Shown: in pieces, positions 1 through 6,856 of the stretch
Layout: each line of letters begins with the position of its first letter
Position numbering within the stretch: position 1 is the first letter of the stretch
DNA from: Firm-04 sp045596625
GTDB lineage: Bacteria > Bacillota > Clostridia > Oscillospirales > Ruminococcaceae
DNA length: 64,000 nt
Direction: 5' to 3'
Assembly (NCBI GenBank): GCA_045596625.1
Contig: JAZOCU010000009.1
Location: forward strand, 1 to 64,000
Program-made: the position numbers and the translations under genes
Notes under the pieces: generated by a model
Seen by the model: the letters and a program-made list of their open reading frames with translations, nothing else
What the model was told of the DNA's origin: nothing
The model's database searches: none

Positions 1-46
1 TATCGTCTGAATGCATTTGACAAACCGCAGTACGCCATGCAAAAAC

Positions 47-70
47 GCCCTCACGCAAATGCGTGAGAGC
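47..70 (-). terminator. Rho-independent terminator of the NifU-like/GGGtGRT operon
   Basis: Read on the minus strand, a 10-bp stem (one G-U pair) closes a four-base loop and is followed directly by GTTTTTG (the A run at 41-45 on the plus strand). It lies 26 bases past the stop of the GGGtGRT gene. Confidence 0.8.
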
Positions 71-96
71 CTTCAAATTCTCGTCATCAACAACGA

Positions 97-1095
97 TTAT
101 TTCATTGCCTCTTCAATTGCAACAGCACAAGCAACAGTCATACCAACCATAGCGTTCTTACCTGCGCCGATCAAGCCCATCATCTCAACGTGAGCCGGAA
201 CAGAAGAAGAACCAGCAAACTGTGCATCAGAATGCATTCTGCCCAGTGTATCGGTCATACCGTAGGATGCAGGACCTGCTGCCATGTTATCAGGATGCAG
301 AGTACGACCGGTACCGCCGCCGGATGCAACAGAGAAATACTTCTTGCCTGCATCTGTACGCTGCTTCTTATAAGTACCTGCAACAGGATGCTGGAAACGA
401 GTGGGGTTGGTGGAGTTGCCGGTGATGGAAACATCAACGTTCTCCTTCCACATAATAGCAACACCCTCGGTAACATCATTGGCACCGTAGCAGTTTACCT
501 TTGCACGAAGACCATCGGAATATGCCTTGCGGAACACTTCCTTGACCTCGCCGGTATAGTAATCCATCTCAGTCTCAACATATGTAAAACCGTTGATACG
601 TGCAATGATCTGTGCGGCATCCTTGCCAAGACCATTCAGAATAACACGCAGGGGCTTCTGACGAACCTTGTTTGCCTTCTCGGCAATACCGATTGCACCT
701 TCAGCAGCTGCAAAGGATTCGTGACCTGCCAGGAATGCGAAACACTCAGTCTCCTCTTCCAACAGCATCTTGCCAAGATTACCATGGCCCAAACCAACTT
801 TTCTTTGGTCGGCAACGGAACCGGGAATGCAGAATGCCTGCAAACCTTCACCAATTGCAGCAGCAGCATCTGCAGCCTTGGTGCAGCCCTTCTTAATTGC
901 AATTGCACAGCCCACTGTATATGCCCACTTTGCATTCTCAAAACAGATCGGCTGAATGCTCTCTACCAGCTTATAAATATCCAGACCCTTTGCCTTGCAT
1001 ACATCAGCGCACTCCTCAATGGTGCTGATGCCATACTGAGCCAGTACAGCCAGAATCTGTTTTTCTCTTCTCTCGTAAGATTCAAACAAAGCCAT
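97..1095 (-). CDS. GGGtGRT family protein (function unknown)
   Basis: A 332-residue soluble protein with no signal peptide or membrane segment. It carries the family's signature GGGTGRTLHPD near residue 265, which names the family of anaerobic bacteria and archaea; its reaction is not known to me. The protein has several Gly/Ala-rich stretches and scattered cysteines, so a nucleotide or cofactor role is possible but unproven. The ATG at 1095 has a GGAGG site nine bases upstream. It is the second gene of a two-gene transcript, 14 bases after the NifU-like scaffold gene. This pairing is often seen in Firmicutes and suggests a role in iron-sulfur or redox metabolism, which is inference. Confidence 0.88.
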   Translation of the reverse strand: MALFESYERREKQILAVLAQYGISTIEECADVCKAKGLDIYKLVESIQPICFENAKWAYTVGCAIAIKKGCTKAADAAAAIGEGLQAFCIPGSVADQRKVGLGHGNLGKMLLEEETECFAFLAGHESFAAAEGAIGIAEKANKVRQKPLRVILNGLGKDAAQIIARINGFTYVETEMDYYTGEVKEVFRKAYSDGLRAKVNCYGANDVTEGVAIMWKENVDVSITGNSTNPTRFQHPVAGTYKKQRTDAGKKYFSVASGGGTGRTLHPDNMAAGPASYGMTDTLGRMHSDAQFAGSSSVPAHVEMMGLIGAGKNAMVGMTVACAVAIEEAMK

Positions 1096-1109
1096 GTTAC
1101 AAGTCCTCC

Positions 1110-1802
1110 TTATTCTTTTCTGGGATCCACGATCTTCACAGCGTCAGCAACTCTGCCGTACTGACCCTTAGCCTTCTCAAATGCGGTATTTGCATCATCG
1201 CCGGCCTTAATGAAGTCCATCATCTTACCAAAGTTTACAAACTGATATCCGATGATCTCGTTATCCTCATTCAGAGCAAGACCGGTTACATAACCATCCG
1301 TCATCTCCAGATAACGGGGTCCCTTTGCCAAAGTACCATACATGGTACCTACTTGAGAACGGAGACCCTTACCCAGATCCTCCAGTCCTGCACCGACGAC
1401 CAGACCGCCTTCGGAAAATGCGCTCTGAGAACGACCGTATACGATCTGCAGGAACAGCTCTCTCATAGCAGTATTGATTGCATCGCAAACAAGGTCAGTA
1501 TTCAGTGCCTCAAGCACGGTTCTGCCGGGCAGAATCTCAGATGCCATAGCAGCAGAATGTGTCATACCGGAACAACCAATGGTCTCAACCAGACATTCCT
1601 GGATGATGCCTTCCTTTACGTTCAGGGTCAGCTTACAGGTGCCCTGCTGAGGTGCACACCAGCCGATACCATGTGTAAAGCCGGAAATGTCCTTAATCTC
1701 TTTCGCTTTAACCCACTGAGCCTCTTCCGGAATCGGAGCTGCGCCATGAGCAACGCCCTGCTTGATCGGGCACATTGTTTCTACTTCATGAGAATAGATC
1801 AT
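1110..1802 (-). CDS. NifU/IscU-like iron-sulfur cluster assembly scaffold protein
   Basis: A 230-residue protein related to the NifU N-terminal/IscU scaffold fold. The segment ETIGCSGMTHSAAMAS around residue 73 matches the cysteine-containing scaffold motif, and further cysteines lie near residues 11, 49, 56 and 70. The family holds nascent Fe-S clusters for transfer. The frame is open to 1982, but ATG at 1802 is chosen because GAAAGGAG sits eight bases before it and the promoter at 1854-1882 would lie inside a longer gene. The protein is longer than IscU (about 130 residues), as is usual for the Firmicutes version paired with GGGtGRT. No cysteine desulfurase is adjacent, so its partner must be elsewhere. 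Confidence 0.85.
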   Translation of the reverse strand: MIYSHEVETMCPIKQGVAHGAAPIPEEAQWVKAKEIKDISGFTHGIGWCAPQQGTCKLTLNVKEGIIQECLVETIGCSGMTHSAAMASEILPGRTVLEALNTDLVCDAINTAMRELFLQIVYGRSQSAFSEGGLVVGAGLEDLGKGLRSQVGTMYGTLAKGPRYLEMTDGYVTGLALNEDNEIIGYQFVNFGKMMDFIKAGDDANTAFEKAKGQYGRVADAVKIVDPRKE

Positions 1803-1853
1803 ATAATTACTCCTTTCTACTAAGAATGCAAGCGCATTCTCGTACATGCTACT

Positions 1854-1882
1854 ATTATACCGAATTTTCTTGCCAAAATCAA
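1854..1882 (-). promoter_or_regulatory. Sigma-A type promoter for the scaffold/GGGtGRT operon
   Basis: On the minus strand TTGATT (1877-1882) and TATAAT (1854-1859) are 17 bases apart. Start would fall near 1847. The short leader contains a 7-bp hairpin with a GCTT loop (about 1823-1840) just before the ribosome site. Confidence 0.75.
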
Positions 1883-1975
1883 GGGGTTTTTGCAAATTTG
1901 TGAAAATAATCACAAGATTAGGATTCACGGTAAAAGAATCCGTCATTTTTGAGCAGAAAATGACCGAACACAGAA

Positions 1976-2005
1976 ATCTCACCGCAACACATTTTACGGT
2001 GAGAT
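1976..2005 (-). terminator. Hairpin terminator downstream of the cupin gene
   Basis: A perfect 9-bp stem (1976-1984 with 1997-2005) with a 12-base loop starts 12 bases after the cupin stop. The following U run is weak (ATTTCTGT), so termination may be partial. Confidence 0.6.
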
Positions 2006-2017
2006 AACCTTTCTCTA

Positions 2018-2383
2018 TTACCTTTGATCGCGATACGCATATCCAAAATGGATCGGCGGTGATGTCACAGACAAATATACAAAAGGAACATCGCCATCAT
2101 TGCGCAAGCCATGGATATCACCATCGGCAAACCGAACGACATCTCCGGCATGAAACGGTACTTCCCGTTCGTGCGCCAGCAATAAGATTCCGCTGCCGCT
2201 GAGTGCATACCATATCTGCTCTGAAGACTCGTGCGCATGTCTTGGCTGTTCTGCTCCGATTTCCAGATGAACCTCTGTAATCGTCACACGTTTACTGCTT
2301 GCGTTATCAGGATTCAATAATTGTCGCGAAACAACACCGGGATTTGAAAACGCTTGGATCTCATTAGCATGGATCAATTCCAT
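2018..2383 (-). CDS. Single-domain cupin protein
   Basis: A 121-residue cupin. Both cupin motifs are visible: HAHESSEQIWYALSG (H-x-H-x3-4-E...G) and GDVVRFADGDIHGLRN (second motif with its His; the usual Pro is Ala). Metal binding by the three His and one Glu is expected. Such stand-alone cupins include sugar or small-molecule isomerases, dioxygenases and sensor proteins, and nothing here fixes the substrate. Two adjacent ATGs exist (2386 and 2383). The second is chosen because AGGAGG ends six bases before it and only three before the first. It follows the pilus operon terminator on the same strand and has no clear promoter of its own, so it may depend partly on readthrough. Confidence 0.8.
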   Translation of the reverse strand: MELIHANEIQAFSNPGVVSRQLLNPDNASSKRVTITEVHLEIGAEQPRHAHESSEQIWYALSGSGILLLAHEREVPFHAGDVVRFADGDIHGLRNDGDVPFVYLSVTSPPIHFGYAYRDQR

Positions 2384-2418
2384 CATATGCCTCCTTTATG
2401 ATTCTTATCCTAAAATAT

Positions 2419-2454
2419 AACGACACTCTGCTCGCATTCGAACAAAGTGTCGTT
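2419..2454 (-). terminator. Terminator of the sortase-pilus operon
   Basis: A 9-bp stem (2419-2427 with 2446-2454) with an 18-base loop is followed on the minus strand by ATATTTT. It lies 34 bases past the last sortase stop. Confidence 0.75.
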
Positions 2455-2488
2455 TGCTACCGATAGATTACAGCAATTAGAAACACAT

Positions 2489-3127
2489 CTAGGATGCCTC
2501 GATCCGTTGTGCACGAATGGTCAGACGACTCTGACCACTGAGTGTACAAGTAAACAAGGTCAGATCCCAATCACCTTGCTCTTGTTCGAGCATACCTTCA
2601 ATGTCACCGCCATCCAATGTCTCGCAGTGCATGACTTCATACTGATAAACAATACCGTTTACAGTGGTGAAAGTAATCAGATCTCCTTGATTCACCGAAA
2701 ACAATCTGCCAAAATGCGTTTTGTAATTATGTCCTGCAATAATCAACGAATCATTCAAAGCAGCTCCGCTATAACGACACGGTGCATATTGCAATAATGA
2801 TTTGCTCCATTCCTGCAAAACAGGTAATTGAATATTCTGCGAAGGCACTGCAATGATACCTATATAAGATCGATCTTCCACAACAATCGTATCATCAAGC
2901 GCAACTGTTGTTGTTGTCTCATATTGGGCATACAAATCATTGTGATATGATGTGGTTGGCGTTGTCGCAAGATTGGTTTCCGGCATTTCTGCCAGCATAG
3001 CATCCAATGCAGTTTGTGCATATTCACCGCTGCTGCGATCCTGCGCATTGTTGTAAAGAACAAGGGACACTGCTGCAAGCAGCAGCACTGTCCCAAGCAA
3101 AACTAAAATCAAACCTTTTCGTTTCAT
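2489..3127 (-). CDS. Sortase (second sortase of the pilus operon, not class C)
   Basis: A 212-residue cysteine transpeptidase with an N-terminal membrane anchor (residues 5-25) and no C-terminal membrane segment. The catalytic triad is visible: His in AGHNYKTHF, Cys in LTLFTCT and Arg in RLTIRAQR. The lack of a C-terminal helix separates it from class C pilus polymerases. It is likely the enzyme that attaches the finished fibre or the minor pilin to the cell wall, by analogy with other pilus loci. Exact class (A, B, D or E) cannot be set by eye. ATG at 3127 overlaps the stop of the LPQTG gene (ATGA), giving translational coupling, and it is the last gene of the operon. Confidence 0.85.
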   Translation of the reverse strand: MKRKGLILVLLGTVLLLAAVSLVLYNNAQDRSSGEYAQTALDAMLAEMPETNLATTPTTSYHNDLYAQYETTTTVALDDTIVVEDRSYIGIIAVPSQNIQLPVLQEWSKSLLQYAPCRYSGAALNDSLIIAGHNYKTHFGRLFSVNQGDLITFTTVNGIVYQYEVMHCETLDGGDIEGMLEQEQGDWDLTLFTCTLSGQSRLTIRAQRIEAS

Positions 3128-4143
3128 TTGGATTCCTGTTCATCGTTTCTCACAGTCATCATCCGACAACCAATCGCTACCAAAATCAGACCTAAAAGTC
3201 CAAGTACGATCACAGGCCACCAAAGCTGTCCGGTCTGCGGCAGCTTCTCACCACTGGTTGCAGTAGTAATCAGCGTTGTATCGGTGGATGTCGTTGTTGT
3301 TTCTGTGGTGGATGTTGTTGATGTTGTAGTTACGATATCAGTCGTTGTGATACCATGGAATGTATTTACGATAAGATATTGTGTTTCGTTGGATTCATAG
3401 GCAACGGTAAATCCTTCGGGAATCTCGACCTCTCGGACGCGCCACTCATATTGATCCAAGCCTAACCATTGATACGTCCAGTTGTTTTCCGCATTCAGTA
3501 CAACACTGTCATACAGCTCACGATCGCGATAGAGCTCAACAGTAATGGAAGTCGTGGTATCATAAGGCTCACCGTCTTCGTTGAGCCACACCTTCTTTAC
3601 CGTATACTGAACCTCATTCGAAGACATGGTACGATAGACAAACTTCGGATAGGCGTTCCAATCCAGCGAAGCATCTGTACGGTTGATTTCGAACAGCATC
3701 GTCGAAGGCACATAAATCGTATCATCAACATGCAGGATATGACCGCTTAACAGGTAAAGTCCTTCTTCCAGTCCGTCAAACACCAAAACACCATCGGAAT
3801 CTGTGAATCCATTTGCGATCGGTGAAATCTTATCCAGAATCGCAAAATTTTCCAACGTCTTTGCAGAGGCGTTCATCGCTGATTCCGAGAAATCATCAAT
3901 TATGACAGGATATTCACTGAAGTCGCCTTCCAGCACGAAGCGATCACCATCACGAGAACCGACATGATACAGATCCCATTCCAAACCTTCCAGTTTGAAA
4001 TCATCTTTCTGACAGATCAGTGTCATTGATCCTTCGGCATCCGCTGCATGAGAATGCATAAACACTCCGGATGCCATTGTCATCAGAACGCCCAATGAGC
4101 AAGTGAGTGCACCGGCAAGTTTCAAAAAAGTCTTTTTCATCAT
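3124..4143 (-). CDS. Minor pilin / wall-anchor protein with CnaB domain and LPQTG signal
   Basis: A 339-residue surface protein. It has a signal peptide (MKKTFLKLAGALT... to about residue 33), an N-terminal SpaA-like region, a CnaB-type beta domain near residues 195-262 (begins YTVKKVWLNEDGE), a Thr-rich linker, then LPQTG, a hydrophobic helix and a basic tail. CnaB domains usually form Lys-Asn isopeptide bonds. Position after the class C sortase and size fit a basal pilin that ends the fibre at the wall. The frame is open to 4164, but ATG at 4143 is chosen because it follows the sortase stop (TGATATGATG) with GGTG upstream and places MKK at the signal peptide start. ATG at 4140 is equally possible. 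Confidence 0.85.
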   Translation of the reverse strand: MMKKTFLKLAGALTCSLGVLMTMASGVFMHSHAADAEGSMTLICQKDDFKLEGLEWDLYHVGSRDGDRFVLEGDFSEYPVIIDDFSESAMNASAKTLENFAILDKISPIANGFTDSDGVLVFDGLEEGLYLLSGHILHVDDTIYVPSTMLFEINRTDASLDWNAYPKFVYRTMSSNEVQYTVKKVWLNEDGEPYDTTTSITVELYRDRELYDSVVLNAENNWTYQWLGLDQYEWRVREVEIPEGFTVAYESNETQYLIVNTFHGITTTDIVTTTSTTSTTETTTTSTDTTLITTATSGEKLPQTGQLWWPVIVLGLLGLILVAIGCRMMTVRNDEQESK

Positions 4144-4144
4144 A

Positions 4145-5011
4145 TCACCGTCTTTCCTTGACATAAATCAGATATTCAAGTCTGGTCCGCTTTTTCTTTC
4201 GCTTTCCGCCAAAAATCCAGTAACACAGCAGCATCAGCAAAAGCGGCGCCGATATCAGCGGAACAACCAACAAAGGATCTACCTTCATTGCATCTGCTAC
4301 AATTTTAACGTCTAAATGAAATTCCGTCTCGATTCTGCGAGATCGCAATAACAAACGATGGGTATTGACACCATATGGCGTACAGGTCATCAGCGTAACA
4401 TAATCCTTATCAGGAATAACTGCAAGCTTTTCCATCTCATAAGGCTTTACAATCAAGATTTCCTCCACTTGGTAGGTAAACACTTGATTGAGAATCGTGA
4501 TCGTAAAGACATCACCTACTACAACACGATCCAGATCGGTAAACAGCTTTGCAGACGGCAAGCCTCTGTGTGCGGAAATTACAGCGTGCGTATTCTCTCC
4601 GCCCACCGGTATCGAAGATCCTTCCAAATGACCGGCCGCGACGTTCAGCACTTCGTCTGATGTACCATGATATATGGGAAGTTCAACATCAATAACAGGA
4701 ATAGAAACATACCCCATAATACCGGTACCGGAAATGTTAAGAACATCCGAATACCGTTTGATATTGGCATAATCCGCAAAAGGTGCCATTAAAGATGCAA
4801 GTTCACGGTTATACGCTCTTGCTTCATTTAAAAGCGCTTCGGTTTCGTCTTCTTCCATATTAACGATCGTGCTGTTATAGCTGGCAACTGCCTGGCTTGT
4901 CACCTGCTTGTTCCACCAATCACTGACGACCGGATAAAGCATTACGGAGAGACCCACGAACAGAACAATTGTAAAGAATATTGTAGTGAATAAATTTGTT
5001 CTTTTTTTCAT
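4145..5011 (-). CDS. Class C sortase (pilus polymerase)
   Basis: A 288-residue class C sortase: N-terminal membrane helix (residues 5-27), catalytic domain, and a second C-terminal helix (LLVVPLISAPLLLMLLCYW) with a basic tail. Catalytic residues are His in ISAHRG, Cys in LMTCTPYG and Arg in HRLLLRSRR; the GIMGYVSIP segment is typical of pilin polymerases. The lid region reads APF where most class C enzymes have DPF or DPW. Its predicted role is to join major pilins through their LPGTG signal and a pilin lysine. ATG at 5011 is preferred to the open start at 5041 because GGGAGG lies six bases before it and a 28-bp palindrome covers the longer N-terminus. Confidence 0.9.
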   Translation of the reverse strand: MKKRTNLFTTIFFTIVLFVGLSVMLYPVVSDWWNKQVTSQAVASYNSTIVNMEEDETEALLNEARAYNRELASLMAPFADYANIKRYSDVLNISGTGIMGYVSIPVIDVELPIYHGTSDEVLNVAAGHLEGSSIPVGGENTHAVISAHRGLPSAKLFTDLDRVVVGDVFTITILNQVFTYQVEEILIVKPYEMEKLAVIPDKDYVTLMTCTPYGVNTHRLLLRSRRIETEFHLDVKIVADAMKVDPLLVVPLISAPLLLMLLCYWIFGGKRKKKRTRLEYLIYVKERR

Positions 5012-5027
5012 GGAACCCTCCCTAATG

Positions 5028-5055
5028 GCCACCGGCGGCATATGCCGCCGGTGGC
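5028..5055 (-). other. Perfect 28-bp palindrome between major pilin and class C sortase
   Basis: Each strand reads GCCACCGGCGGCAT followed by its exact reverse complement, giving a GC-rich hairpin. On the transcribed strand no U run follows, so it is not a normal terminator. It ends right before the sortase ribosome site. Likely roles are mRNA stabilisation of the pilin message, partial attenuation or RNA processing. Confidence 0.8.
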
Positions 5056-5115
5056 AAAAATTAGGTGTATTTTACATTACATCTTAATTATACAACAAAT
5101 TTTCCAATTCGTCAA

Positions 5116-6771
5116 TCACTTTTCTTCCTTATTGCTCATGCGCTTCTTGGAAATGAGATATACACCGGAACCTACTACCATTACACCACCGATCAGATAG
5201 AACAAGGTAGTACCGATACCACCGGTCCCGGGCAAGGTCTGACCGGACTTGTTCTGTACCTGAATACCAACAGCACCATCGGTAATATCGCCCTCCTCAG
5301 CAGAACCGGTATCAACCTGAACTGTCAGTGCAGTCAGTGCATTAGCTTCATTAAAATCATTCCACTCCTGCGTATTCGGCGTGGTAGCATCCACAGTAAC
5401 GGTGAGCGGATTTGCAAGCTTGTTATAGCCTTCGGGAGCCTTGGTTTCTGTCAAAGTGTAAACGCCATCATCCAGACCGATAACCTTGAACAAACCAGCA
5501 TCATCAGATGTCAGAACAGAACCGCTATCGATATCATCAGCCCAACCGGTAACAATACCGCTTGCATCAACGACTACATACTTGCCGGCAGCATTGGAAA
5601 GCTTGAACTCAGCATCCTTCAGCTTAGTATCGGTATTCGAACCATCTACCTTGGTAACACCCATCTCATAGGTAAAGACGATAACCTTATCCCAAGGTGT
5701 TGTACCGGAATCGTTGGGAGTATCGGTGGTTTCATCATCTGTATTAGGAACATAAGTCTCGTTGGGGTTATTGGAGTAGATCAGCTGAGCTGCATTCATT
5801 TGACCGGGAAGACCAATCTCAGCATTTTTGTTCAGCAATGCAGAATACTCAACAGTTACCACAGAGTTATTGGTAATGGTCGGAACCTTTGCTTTAATAT
5901 TCTCAAAGGATACCTTAATGGTATTGGCAGCAGGATCAATCACAATTCTCATGTTATTGTCTGCTTCTAAAGCAACACCATCCACCTTAACAGTCACTGC
6001 AGTAGAGGATGTGATCGTGAACTGAGAATCCAGCTGATCAGAGAACTCATAGTAATAAGCGGAATAATCACCGATGTTTTCAGGCATTGTGCCGTACAGC
6101 TTGAACGGAACCATATCACCGATATTATAGTCAGCGATATCATTGTAATTGGTATCCGCATCAGCAAGACCGGGATGCTTATAGCTTGTAGAAATATTTG
6201 TATTCTCCTGAACCTTCTTTACCAAGGATGGGATACCTGTCTTAAGCTCAGCCTCGGTATTGCCAACAACCTTCAGAATGTAGGATGTATAGGCACCGTT
6301 TTCCTTATCCTGAGAATTATCTTTATCCTTGATCAGATAATAACCTGCTTTCAAACCGGCGATAGAATAGACATTCTCAGTTACTACGTTAGCTGTACCT
6401 GCGACTGTGCCAAGATAAGCAGACACAGTCTTTGCAAAGTCAGCTGCATTAGCCTCCGTAAGGGTTTGAGACAACTCATCAGCATCGCCTAATGCAGCCT
6501 GACCGTCAGCGCTCACACCATTACCCCAAACGATATTGGAAAGCTTTCCGTTCGAGGCAAGATCACCGGAAAAGATCTGGTATGCTTCATAGGTATGACC
6601 AGCTACATTGCTTTTGATGGTCAGAGTATATGTGGTATCAGCTGCAGATACTGAAATAGCCTGATCTGCAAAATTCGGAACATACATGGCGGCAGGAACA
6701 GCCAAACATGCAGTCATCAGAGCTGCTGTTGCGATCGTTGCAACTTTCTTCATAGTATTTGTTCTTTTCAT
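5116..6771 (-). CDS. Major pilin, isopeptide-forming fimbrial protein with LPGTG signal
   Basis: A 551-residue secreted pilin backbone. Signal peptide residues 1 to about 44 (ends VSAADT). An N-terminal domain is followed by a fimbrial D2-type isopeptide domain (from SLVKKVQEN through NIGDMVPFKLYGTMP, about residues 185-345) and a SpaA-type C-terminal domain (about 370-480) with the E-box YTLTETKAPEGY. It ends QTLPGTGG, a membrane helix and KKRMSNKEEK. The Lys in SLVKKV is a candidate for isopeptide or polymer linkage. AAGGAG lies seven bases before ATG 6771. The next gene downstream is a class C sortase, the usual order for pilus clusters, so this should be the polymerised shaft subunit. Confidence 0.9.
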   Translation of the reverse strand: MKRTNTMKKVATIATAALMTACLAVPAAMYVPNFADQAISVSAADTTYTLTIKSNVAGHTYEAYQIFSGDLASNGKLSNIVWGNGVSADGQAALGDADELSQTLTEANAADFAKTVSAYLGTVAGTANVVTENVYSIAGLKAGYYLIKDKDNSQDKENGAYTSYILKVVGNTEAELKTGIPSLVKKVQENTNISTSYKHPGLADADTNYNDIADYNIGDMVPFKLYGTMPENIGDYSAYYYEFSDQLDSQFTITSSTAVTVKVDGVALEADNNMRIVIDPAANTIKVSFENIKAKVPTITNNSVVTVEYSALLNKNAEIGLPGQMNAAQLIYSNNPNETYVPNTDDETTDTPNDSGTTPWDKVIVFTYEMGVTKVDGSNTDTKLKDAEFKLSNAAGKYVVVDASGIVTGWADDIDSGSVLTSDDAGLFKVIGLDDGVYTLTETKAPEGYNKLANPLTVTVDATTPNTQEWNDFNEANALTALTVQVDTGSAEEGDITDGAVGIQVQNKSGQTLPGTGGIGTTLFYLIGGVMVVGSGVYLISKKRMSNKEEK

Positions 6772-6804
6772 GATAATTCTCCTTATAAAATAACATTGTG
6801 GTTG

Positions 6805-6829
6805 AGAGGGTGCAGGGTTTGCACCCTCT
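6805..6829 (-). other. 10-bp perfect hairpin between adhesin and major pilin genes
   Basis: Stem AGAGGGTGCA with its exact complement around a five-base loop. No U run follows on the minus strand. It lies between the adhesin stop (6857) and the pilin start (6771) and may be a processing or stabilising element that uncouples pilin levels from those of the giant upstream gene. Confidence 0.65.
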
Positions 6830-6856
6830 GTTCGAACATTGGTTTTTGCTTTGGGA

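Noticed and set aside
190..1164. Plus-strand open frame of 324 codons opposite the GGGtGRT gene
   Set aside because: Mirror of the real gene's codon pattern; Cys/Leu-rich translation, no ribosome site, no known domain, and it runs across two well-supported genes.
5065..5970. Plus-strand frame of 301 codons opposite the major pilin
   Set aside because: Antisense shadow without start signals; the minus-strand pilin has a complete domain structure.
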